From positions 1-64,000 of the forward strand of contig CAXKVR010000285.1 in the NCBI GenBank assembly GCA_964058845.1: a DNA stretch of 64,000 nt, given 5' to 3'. Below, one piece after another: positions 33,644 to 43,830 of this stretch. The notes under the pieces were generated by a model. It was not told the DNA's origin and did no database searches. It was given only the letters and a program-made list of their open reading frames with translations. The translations under genes were made by a program, and so were the position numbers. The stretch is from Carex sylvatica. Lineage: Eukaryota; Streptophyta; Magnoliopsida; Poales; Cyperaceae. The first letter of the stretch is position 1. Each line of letters opens with the position of its first letter.

Positions 33644-36615
33644 TCACCAATAATCCCCACAAGAACAAGAACCATCACTGAAATGGTGAAATCGGTTCGA
33701 ATCTCTCAAAATAATCAACCTATTTTCAATCTTAGCAATATATTTGATTGCATTATGGCAATCTTCACAAACCCTTAGGTTCTTTATAACCCTAATCGGC
33801 CTCCCAAAAGGAACATTTAATATCCCAAATGCCACTGCTAATCTCTCACTATGATACCTCAGCATATGAACCTTCTCTTCTTCTTCTATATCATGTAATA
33901 CCATTTCAGTAGCCGATACATAACCCGCTTTTTTCATTTTCAAATCTAACTCCTCTAAAAACTGATATATTCTCTTTTTTTCGGGATGATTCAAATCCCC
34001 AACCGAAAATAAATGCATCTTATTTTTCAACTCTATCCAACTAAAACCCGGTACCTTTCTAACTCTTCTCTCTCCCATCAAAACCCTAGTTTTTTGCACA
34101 TCACTCCACTTACCGTAACTTGCATATATGTTAGAGAGAAGCACGTACATGCCGGCATTATCCGGTTCAAGCTCTAAAATTTTGTCAGCAGCCCATTTGC
34201 CGATTTCTGGTTCACGGTGAACCCGGCTTGCACCGAGTAAAGCACCCCATGTGGTGGGGTCTGGTTCAAAGGGCATTTCTTCTATAAGAGCTTGTGCTTC
34301 TTTCAAGCGTCCGGCTCGACCGAGTAGGTCTATCACGCAAGTGTAGTGTGCCGGTTTAGGAGTAATGCCATAGACCCAGTCCATGGAGTGGAAAAGAGAG
34401 ATGCCTTTGTCTACTAAGCCTGTGTGGCTACATGCTGACAAAACCCCAACCTGAGCAATATTTTAATAAATAATTAAATAACCATTTTGAGATGCGCATA
34501 AAACACATAAATTTGAAATAACTATTTTTTAGGCATTGAAAAGAACAATAATTCATACCAATGTAATATCATCTGGTTTGACTTGAGTTTGTTTCATCAG
34601 CTCAAAAATTTCCAACGCCTTCAACCCGAACCCATGCCGGGCATAACCCGAAATCATGGTATTCCAAGAAGCTGTATCTTTCTCAGGCATTTCATCGAAC
34701 GCCTTGTGTGCATCCTCCATGGACCCGCATTTAAAATACAATGCTAGCAGAGCATTTCCTACAAAACACCCCATTCCATATCCAGTCTGGAACAACTGTG
34801 CATGCAATTGGGTCCCGCATTCCAATGTCGCCATGTCAGCACATGTACCGAGTACGCATGCATATGCTGAGCGATTTCCTTTTATACCCCTCCTAGACAT
34901 TTCTATGAACAAGTGGAGGGCTTCCTCACTCAACCCGACCTACCAAAAAAACACATAATATAGGTTAGCATTTCAAATTATGAAAGGAAGGAGATGGCAT
35001 GTCAGGCATTTAAGAACTTTTATCAAAAAGGAGGAATTTCATGTATACCCCTCAAAAACTTCAAAATTACTTATTTCCACTATAAATTAATATATTTATC
35101 CTTCAAAAATTCCAAAACTCACAAATTAACCCATTTTATTGTCTTTTCTATTAAAACATGCCTACATTTTTTTTTTTCTTAATAAAGTGTAAAAGGGTAC
35201 TTTATAAATTTTAAATGTTTTAATAGAAAAGACAATTAAATGAGTAAATGTGTGAGTTTTTTAAATTTAGAAGGGTAAATATGATATTATGAACTTTAAA
35301 AGGGGGGCATAAGTAATTTCAAAGTTTTGGAAGGGTATACATGAAATTCCCCTATAAAAAATAGTATAGTGACCTGAGTATATGCTGTCAGCATAGCAGA
35401 CCAAGACACGGCATTTTGATGGGGCATTTTGTCGAACATCTCTCGGGCCTCTTTAATCATGCCGGCATTTGCATAAGCTGTCAGCATTGTATTCCATGTT
35501 ACTTCATCCCTACAAATTCAATGATAATTAATCTTAAGTCCCTATTTACAAAATAGTACTTATAAACCCTCAAAAAATGTAATATACCTACACGACATCT
35601 GATCAAATAACATCTTTGCCTCGTTAAATCTTCTATTCTGTACATAGGCTGCAACCATAGCATTCCATGAAACAACATTTCTTTCTGGCATTTTTTCAAA
35701 AATACCCCTAGCTTCTTCCACATTTCCATTCTTTGCATAACCAGAAACAACTGCAGTCCAAGTAAAGACATCCTTCTCTACCGGCATTACATCAAGCAGT
35801 CTTCTTGCCTCTGTCATGTTCCCATTCTGAGCATATCCACTAATCATAGTATTCCAAGAAATATTATCTCTCTCAGGCATTTCATCAAACAGCTTCAAAG
35901 CCTCATCCATTTGATTTCTTTGCACATACCCACCAATGATAGCGTTCCATGAAACGACATCCCAATTGGGTTTAGATTCAAACAACTCTTTAGCAAGTTC
36001 AAATCGTCCATTTTGTACATAGGCAGCGAGGAGCCCGTTCCATGATATATTGTTTTTAACAGGTGCTCGGTCAAAGAGTTCCTTGGCTAGGTCAACCAGC
36101 CCGTGCCGTGCATAGGCTGATATCATTGTGTTATATGAAACCTTGTCTTTCACTTGCATTTCATCAAACAGGTTACGAGCAGTCCTCAGGTCACCACTGG
36201 AAACATGGCACTGGAGCATGGTGTTAAAAGAGATGACATCACGTGATGTCATGCTCGAGAACAGCGATATTGCATGAGCGAATTGGGAATTGAACACGTA
36301 GCCTGAAAGCATAGTGTTGTAAGAGGAAATGGTTCTCTTAGGCATTTGATCGAACAGTTGTTGGGCATGCGCCACATGGCCCAGACGCATCTTATGAGCG
36401 ATGGCCTTGTTCCACTCTATGACCTGTGGGTCCCATGTAACAAGTGCCCCTCTCTCAAGTTTCCTTATATTTGTTTTCTTGTTTGGTGTAGCTTGGTTGA
36501 TGGTGGTTTGAGTTTTTGAGAAAGAACGGGGGCTGGAATGAGAAAAACGCAAGAAGCGCATTGCAGGCTTTGCAGCCACCAGCGCTAAGTCGAACTGTTT
36601 AACGAATTTGGTCAT
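33644..36615 (-). CDS. PLS-class DYW pentatricopeptide repeat protein, At4g02750-like, four exons
   Basis: This is an organelle RNA-binding and probably C-to-U editing factor. Exons are 36615-35588, 35509-35374, 34939-34559 and 34450-33644; all introns are GT-AG and in phase, giving 783 residues, close to the ~781 of Arabidopsis At4g02750. An N-terminal, probably mitochondrial, targeting region rich in Ser/Arg (residues 1-45) is followed by many short PPR motifs of the VxSWNAMIxGY...A..LFDxMP type from about residue 60 to 515. E/E+ regions follow ([26 protein letters not shown]) and then a complete DYW domain ([23 protein letters not shown], ending GSCSCGDYW). The HxE (HSE) and CxxC (CEDC) zinc-binding residues of the deaminase-like domain are present. 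Most PPR genes lack introns, so three here is unusual; the 434-bp second intron is largely a MITE. No stops or frameshifts remain, so it appears functional. Confidence 0.93.
35020..35356. mobile_element. MITE filling most of PPR intron 2
   Basis: The left end ggaggaatttcatgtatacc is mirrored by ggtatacatgaaattcccct on the right. Inside, caaaattacttatttccac pairs with the region around gcataagtaatttcaaag, and gtcttttctattaaaaca with gttttaatagaaaagac. A partial relative is at 59286-59452. Confidence 0.8.
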
Positions 36616-36619
36616 CTCC

Positions 36620-37190
36620 TTTTAATTTAACAAAGCCTAAGCCAATGAATGCATTCAACGAAAAACATGACATGATTAACATATCGTTTAAAAAAATATT
36701 ACAAAACACAAGGTGACATAACTTTAATTTTATATTATATTATATTTAATTTTAGATAATATAATATATTTAATCTCTATTCACAACTCAATTATCAAAT
36801 GTGACCTGATTTATTATATTTAATTATTTATTTTTTAGGTTTTAAGTTAGTTTACATAATAATACAAAAAATAAAACAATAAGAAACTATTAAATTAATA
36901 TAAAGAAACAATGTTCAAAAAATTGGTCATATAACATATGTGACGTGATGTGTTGTGACGTATTATTTACAATTGAAGAGCATGTCATGTGAATCACGAG
37001 TTACATTGCATGATCAACACATTATGTAATTTGTCATGACAGAACTGATAATGACATGACTAATATATAGATGTAATCTATTTTTATATTTTGAGAAAGA
37101 GATGTAATGGAAATTTAAGAACTTGACTTTACTTTCATTAACTAAAATTAACTTCTTCTTTTTTGACAATCACTAAAATTTCTTAAACTA
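36620..37190. other. Upstream region of the PPR gene, AT-rich
   Basis: No gene. It should contain the PPR promoter (minus orientation). Around 36930-37080 there are repeated tgacatg/catgtca words, but no defined element. Confidence 0.5.
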
Positions 37191-37194
37191 TATT

Positions 37195-39600
37195 TTGTTA
37201 GGTTAAATTTTGTCCAACAAAAAGGAGAGAGAGGAGAGGGAGAGTTATTTTATTTTATTTTTAAAAAGAGGGAGATAGAGAGGGAGATGAGGGAGAGTTT
37301 TTTAGATGCAATTTTTCATGCTTTGGTATGTAAGTCACTCTTAATTTAATAAAACATAAATTTTTTACTCATAATTAAATATTATTTTTAACTCAAATTC
37401 TTAAGTCAAATGTATTATCTTAACTAATTTGCTACCTTTAGAGCCTCTTTTGTTTTTTATCATGTTTTATTCGTTTCTTTTTCACATTTGACACAAATTT
37501 CTTTCTTAATGGCAACTATATTCATTTAAGATAAATTTTGTCCAAAAGAAAGAGAGAAGAGAGAAAGTTTTTCAAAAAAAAAAGGACAGAGAGGGAGAAG
37601 GAGAGGGGGACAGAGAGAGGAGGAAGAGTTTTTTAGATACAATTTTTATTACAACTTCTTAAAAAAAAATTCACATATAGATATAAAGTTCTTAGAGCTT
37701 TTTTTTTTTATCATATATTTTTTTCACAGTTAGATACAAATTACTTGTTTAATGACAACTGCATTCTTTTAAGATAAACTGTCCAAAAAAGAGAGAGTTT
37801 TTCAAAAAAAAAAAGGGAAAAGGAGAGTGAGAATTTTTTAGATGCAATTATTTTACAGTTTCTTAACTTTTTTCACATATCAGTATAAAGTCTTTAAAGC
37901 CTCTTTTGTCTTTTATCATATTATATTTTTTTTTTTTCACAATTAACACAAATTTCTTGCTTAATGGCAACTGCATTCTTTTAGGATAAATTTTGTCCAA
38001 GAAAGAGAAAGAGAGAGACAAGGGAGAGTTTTTCAAAAAAATAAAAATAAATAACAAGAAGAAGGAGAAGGAGAGGGAGAGGGGAGAAAGAGAGAATGGG
38101 GAGTTTTTTAGATGCAATTTTTTTACAGCTTCTTAACTTTTTTCACATATAAATATAAAGTTCTTAGAGCCTCTTTTGTCTTTTATCATATTTTATTTGT
38201 TTTTTTTTCACAGTTGACACAAATTACTTCCTTAATAAAAATAACATTATTTAGAATAAATTTTGTCCAAAAGAGAGAGAGAGAGAAGAGGTACAGTTTT
38301 TCAAAAAAAAAAAGTGAGAGGGAGAGAGGCAGAATGAGATGAGGGAGAGTTTTTTAGATGCAATTATTTTACAGATTCTTAACTTTTTTTTTCATATATA
38401 GGTATAAAGTTCTTAAAGCCTCTTTTGTCTTTTTTCATTTTTTTTTTCCACAGTTGACACAAATTCCTTACTTAATGACAACTACATTCTTTTAGGATAA
38501 ATTTTGTCCAATAGAGAGAGAGAGAGAAGAGTGAGAGTTTTTCAAAAAAAAGAAAAAGGGAGAGGGAGAGGTGGAAAGAAAGAAGGAAGAGTTTTTTAGA
38601 TGCATTTTTTTTTACAATTTTTTAACTTTTTCACATATAGATATAAAGTTCTTAGAGTTTTTTTTTCTTTTATCATATTTTATTCATTTCATTTTCACAG
38701 TTGATACAAATCTCTTGCTTAATGGCTACGAGAGAGAAGAGGGAGAGTTTTTCAAAAAAAAAAAAAAAAAGAGGGAGAAGAAGAGGGGGAGAGAGAGAGA
38801 GAAGTGAGAGTTTTTTAGATGCAATTTTTTTACAGCTTCTTAACTTTTTTCACATATAGGTATAGAGTTCTTAGAGTTTTTTTTGTCTTTTATTATATTT
38901 TATTCGTTTCTTTTTCACAGTTAACACAAATCATTTGTTTAATAGCAACTGCATTCTTTCAAAATAAATTTTGTCCAAAAGAGAGTGAGAAAAGATGAAG
39001 AGTTTTTCAAAAAAAAAAAAAAAAAAAGAGAGGGAGAGAGAGGAGGAGGAAGAGTTTTTTAGATTCAATTTTTTTACTGCTTAACTTTTTTATATATAGA
39101 TAGAGCAAAAGCTAGGGTGTTATGTGCTCACAAGAGGGTTTGGTGAGCACAACTCCAAAAGTATATCGGATCGACTTTAAACGCTGAATCTAAACTGTTG
39201 AAATTCATGTACTTCATGAGTGATCCATGTACATACAAATTTTTGAAAGTTTCGAGTTTATTTGCTACAAGGTCAAGCGGTCAAAGAAATAATTTTTTTA
39301 TAACTTAATTTATAAGTTATTTTATATATTTAATTTTTATGATTTCTTTGACCGCTTGACCTTGTAGCAAATAAACTCGAAACTTTTAAAATTTTGCATG
39401 TACATGGATTTCAACAGTTTGGATTCGACATTTAAAATCGATCCAATATATTTTTGGAGTTATGCTCACCAAACTCTCTTGGTGAGCACATCACACCCTA
39501 GCTTTACTCTAGATATAAAGTTCTTAGAGCTCTTTTGTCTTTTATCATTTTTTATTCGTTTTTTTCCACAGTTAATACAAATTCTTTGATTTTCATAACA
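37195..39600. repeat. Tandem array of about eight ~240-bp GA-rich units
   Basis: Each unit reads: aaattttgtccaaaagagag, a GA-rich tract, gagtttttcaaaaaa, another GA-rich tract, gagttttttagatgcaatt, acagcttcttaacttttt, cacatatagatataaagttc, then cctcttttgtcttttatcat and cagttgacacaaatt. The landmark gagttttttagatgcaatt recurs near 37295, 37630, 37833, 38101, 38348, 38590, 38811 and 39052, giving spacings of about 200-330 bp. The last unit is interrupted by the MITE at 39103-39509 and resumes with atataaagttcttagagct. Short frames in the array are translation artefacts. Confidence 0.9.
39103..39509. mobile_element. Foldback MITE inserted in the last unit of the tandem array
   Basis: The ends are GAGCAAAAGCTAGGGTG and, in reverse complement of the right end, GAGTAAAGCTAGGGTG. 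The flanking duplication is tagata (39097-39102 and 39510-39515). The host unit reads cacatatagatataaag elsewhere, so the insertion point is explained exactly. Arms of about 150 bp are complementary (gtttcgagtttatttgctac, then aaggtcaagcggtcaaagaa, on the left). Confidence 0.9.
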
Positions 39601-40073
39601 ATTCAAATAGTTAATAATTAATCAAATAAAATAAATCAATTTGAAAAAATAACCTCCGGATCGTATACAAGACATTATCGTTAGGCACATTCAACAAAAA
39701 TAATCTGGGATCAACTCATTTTTCATGTCCAGAAGGCTTCCTAGTAACAAAACCAGATAAAAATCAAACTCTAAATGTAACTCTAAAAACATAAAATACA
39801 AAACCACACACTGCAACGCCACAGCTTATCCTTAGATCAACATTCCAACAAATTATTTATTTCGGAGGACCCTTACGTAAAATTTCCTCAAGTTCACGGG
39901 TAAATCTTTTAACAGAGTAGTTTTAACTTCCTGCAGCGCACAAACCATATGCGCGCTGTTTTGATTCTATAGTTCATGAAGCTAAAACTGCTCTGTTAAA
40001 ATCATTACCCCAAGTTTACTCCTAGGCGGCTTCAAAAGCTTCTCTGTAGGCGCCAACAACTGGAACCCAAACA
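39600..40073 (+). promoter_or_regulatory. Upstream region of the exonuclease gene with a small foldback (39899-40014)
   Basis: Within the ~470 bp before the ATG, 39899-40014 is a ~115-bp foldback with ends GGGTAAATCTTTTAACAGAG and, in reverse complement, GGGGTAATGATTTTAACAGAG. A second copy of the family lies in the Elongin-C intron (61333-61453). It ends only about 60 bp before the start codon, so it forms or abuts the 5' UTR. No TATA box is obvious. Confidence 0.6.
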
Positions 40074-43046
40074 ATGGTGAAGCAATCACCAATCGCACCG
40101 ACTCAGGCGAAATCCGACCCGAATCCGAACCCGAACCCGAAACGGAAAGCCAGGTCAAACAAGCCGTCATCTTTAAACCCTAATTGGACCCAGCTTCAAT
40201 CCAAGCTCCGTTTACACTCGAAACCCGAACCCGCTGTGGATACAATCCTAGGGAAGCGCAAGGAGAGACCTTCATCGGATTCAGAGCTTACTACTGGGCT
40301 GAACCCGTTATCTGATGACACCAGGTAAGGGAATATTTTCTTATATACCCTCAAAACTGTGGTTAATTGTTTATTTATTTAAATGAGAATTGGTTGGTGT
40401 TGTAGTTTGACAAAGGTTTTAGCGATTGATTGTGAGATGGTTGGTGTTGGGTTTGAAGGAAGCAAGAGTGCTCTTGCAAGGGTTACATTGGTGAGTAATT
40501 TCTCTTCAATTTGTAGCATAAATCAGATAATATAGTTCCTTATTTGTAGGTGGTAGGGGTGTTCATTGGATTTGGTTTATTTGGTTTTCAAATGAACCCA
40601 CAAATTTTAGATTGAATGGTTCGGTTCGGTTGAATTTTTGAATTACTTTGGTTTTTTATGTTTGGTTCGACTGATATATATCTTGTATGATTATTAAATG
40701 TATTTGAAATTTAATCTCTCTAATTTCGGTTTAACCAAACAAACTGAAATTTACTTCGATTTTGACTTGAAATTGGTTGGTTTGGTTTGATTTTTGAAAA
40801 CCGAATAAAATTTTCATTTAACCATTTTAATTCGGTTTGAACCGAACTGACTGTTTGAATACCCCTATTTGTAGGATCATTTTATTAGGTTTGACCATTT
40901 TAATTCGGTTTTAACCGAACTGACTTTTTGAATACCCCTATTCTTAGGATCATTATACCAGTTAGGTCTGGTACTGCACAAGTACCAGATTATAATGCTG
41001 TTATTTCAGTACTGATACTGTAGTGTTCATTGTAATAGTACTTCGATTTTGACCAATTGAGTTTAATTCGGTTGGTTTGTAGGTGGTAGAGGTGTTCATT
41101 GGATTCGGTTTATTTGGTTTTGAACCGAACCCACAAATTTTAGATTAAATGGTTCGGTTCGGTTTAATCTCTTTCATTTTGGTTTGACTTATATACATCT
41201 TGTATGATTATTAAATGTATTAGTGTATGTTTTGAGTTTTGACCTTTTGAAATTTAATCTTTCTTATTTTGGTTCAACCATACAAACTGAAATTTACTTC
41301 GATTTTGAGTTTAATTTGGTTGGTTTCGTTAGATTTTTGAAAACCAAATTGAATACCCCTATTCTTAGGATCATTATACCAGTCAGGTCTGATACTGCAC
41401 AAGTACCAGATTAGAATGCTATGTTTTCAGTACTGTTAATGTTCATAGTAATATTACTTGCATAGTTAATCATTTGAAAAATGTTTTTGTTTATATTTGT
41501 AATTTAATGAATAAAAGCTAAACTTATGTTAGGTTAATATATGGGGAAATGTGGTATATGACGAATATGTACGTCCTATGGAGCATATAGTAGATTACCG
41601 TACCAGAATCAGTGGAATACGCCCCAAGCACATGAAGATAGGTAAGAACTAAATTTTTCCTTTTTAATATTTTTGTTGCATTTTAGTCCTTCTATTCAGG
41701 ATAAATTTTGCACACTGAGGCATTTATTTTAGCCAAGGAGTTTTGGGCTGTTCAAGAAAAAGTTGCTGAGCTGATCAAAGGTCATATCATTGTGGGCCAT
41801 GCATTGCATCATGACCTCAAGGTATTTTTCATTTTATTTTCCTTTTTTTGTAAAATTTATATGCGTAATTGCCCCCCTTCAAAAACCTGTACTGGTATAG
41901 ATGGTATTTTTAATAGTTTAGGTTGATTTTTAATTATTACTTTTTCAGAGGAGAAGCATGTTTCTTTTTTATTAATATGGTTTTTACCTTTTCATAATTG
42001 TAAATTTTTATAAAATTTCATGGGTCAGAAAACCCTAGGTAATTTTCAAATATAGTAAAAAACTTTAGTGTACTGGTATAGATGATATTTTTTAATTGTT
42101 TATGGAGATTTTTAAATTTTTATTTTTCCAGAGGAGAATGCATGGAAAATTTCCTTTTAATTAATTAATACGGTTTTGACCTTCACATAATTATAAATCT
42201 ATATAAAGCTTCATGGGTCAGAAAACCCTAGATAATTTTCAAAGATAGTCAAAAACTTTATAGTGTACTAGTATAGGTGATATTCTTTATCAGTTTAGGG
42301 AGATTTTAAAAAAAAAAAATTCAGAGGAGAACGCATGGAAATTTCACTTATTTTTATTAATATGGTTTTTATCTTTACATAATTATAAATCTTTATAAAG
42401 CTTCATGGGCCAAAAAACCCTAGATAATTTTCGAAGATAGTACGAGTAATACTGGTAAACTGTCTAGGCTTTGTTACTGAGTCACCCTAAGAAGGACATA
42501 AGGGATACCTCAGAATACGACCCGCTACGAAGGTATCTTTTTTTAATTTGATTCACTTTTCTCTTTTTTTTTCTTATTTTGGAATTTATTTAGCCTCAAA
42601 TAAATTAACATATAATTTTGATAAAAACAGGGGGGCAAAAAAGAGATCTTTGAAGGATCTAGCTGCTGAAATACTAAGTGTTAAAATTCAACAAAAGGAG
42701 CACTGCCCTGTATGTTACATTCTTTATTTTATTTTTCTCTTTTATAAGGGTATAATTGCAATGTCAACTTTTTGGAGTTTGTCATATACCAGAAACATAT
42801 ATTGTATTAAAAATTTAACAATAGTAGTGCATGATTTTGAGCACTTTTTAACAAATCGATTTTGATTTTGTGATGCATTATTAGGTGGAGGATGCAAGAG
42901 CAGCTATGTACATTTATAATAAGCATAAAAAGGAATGGGAGAAAAGTTTGAAAGACCAATTTAGGCTAAAAAATAAACTTGGCCACAAGAAAAAGAAAAA
43001 ACTTGGAGCAGATACAAACTCTGATGATTTTGAATTGTTAACATAG
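40074..43046 (+). CDS. RNA exonuclease 4-like (REXO4) DEDDh 3'-5' exonuclease, seven exons
   Basis: A probable nucleolar exonuclease of the REXO4/Rex4 family, which works in pre-rRNA processing in yeast. Exons are 40074-40324, 40406-40490, 41533-41641, 41733-41821, 42468-42532, 42631-42709 and 42885-43046; all junctions are GT-AG and in phase, giving 279 residues, the family's usual size. Residues 1-85 are basic and Pro/Asn-rich with no domain. The exonuclease domain follows: Exo [10 protein letters not shown] (catalytic D and E), then [20 protein letters not shown] and the SGI motif; Exo [11 protein letters not shown] (catalytic D); and Exo [15 protein letters not shown] (catalytic H and D). 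All DEDDh residues are present. A Lys-rich tail (GHKKKKKLG) is a likely nuclear or nucleolar signal. Introns 2 and 4 contain duplicated repeats. No disruption seen. Confidence 0.93.
40555..41445. repeat. Duplicated GGTTCGGTT-family repeats in REXO4 intron 2
   Basis: A unit starting gtaggtggtag(g/a)ggtgtt, with cattggattcggtttatttg and aaatggttcggttcggtt, ending in aatacccctattcttaggat and gtactgcacaagtaccagat, is present twice (about 40547-41025 and 41082-41435). The same family lies at 46220-46540 and 63440-63859. Confidence 0.75.
41885..42460. repeat. Three-copy ~185-bp tandem repeat in REXO4 intron 4
   Basis: The unit runs from gtactggtatagatgatatt through cagaggagaa(t/c)gcatgg, ataattataaatctttataa and cttcatgggtcagaaaaccc to tagataattttcaaagatag. 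It is repeated with starts near 41889, 42071 and 42266 and accounts for nearly the whole intron. Confidence 0.8.
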
Positions 43047-43821
43047 TTTGAGCTGAAAAGCAAATACTCAAATTACCTTTTTTGTTCTTTGATAAAAAAA
43101 AAAAATAACTTTTTGTTCCCAATTATTTTTTTTTTTTTGGAATATGTAATTTGTTTAAGTTATTTTATTTGAATAGATGTTGCATTAGTGAAATGTAGGT
43201 TTTGGTTTTGTGCTTTGGAAATAGACTTGCGGCTCTTTAAATACCCATGTTAATTTGTGATTTGTAGGGTTATATATGAAATTTTTTAAGGTAGCTTTCT
43301 AGGGTTATCATTCGTACTAATTTATGGGTTGAGTTGGGTTTAAGAGAAATTGATTTGTTTTTGTGGGGATAAGAAATAAAATTCTAAATACAAACCTTGA
43401 ACCATGATTTGATGAATCCTAAATCATAAATCCTATAACCATGTACCATTTCAACAATTTACATGTTTTCTTTTGTTTTAATGAAATTTAATAGCAAGTG
43501 ATTTGCCTGCTACTTGAGGAAAAAAAGTACCAAGTATATCACATTTGACGTGTAAAATGGTAATTTTTCCTTCTAATATTAAGTAGATCCATTTTGTGCT
43601 AATTTTGGCTCAGTTTTTTTATTTTATTTATTGGTAAAGGCTTAAAGTTATCTGTTAAAAATAATGTAATGCAATGTTCCTTTTGAAAACCCAGCAAATT
43701 GCATCTTTATAATAATTTATTCATATAATTTTTTGTCTCTAGGAAGCTAAAATAGTTTAGTGTGAACTGTAAATATTATGAAATCTGGTATCAGTTGAGT
43801 CTTAACATGTCAGCTACATTA
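43047..43821. other. 3' region of the exonuclease gene and intergenic DNA
   Basis: AT-rich, with poly-T/poly-A runs. The first few hundred bases should be the 3' UTR of the REXO4-like gene. Nothing else seen. Confidence 0.5.
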
Positions 43822-43830
43822 TAATTTATA

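Noticed and set aside
37863..38807. Several 76-84-codon frames in the tandem array
   Set aside because: They arise from GA/CT and poly-A runs in the repeat unit and recur in different frames per copy.
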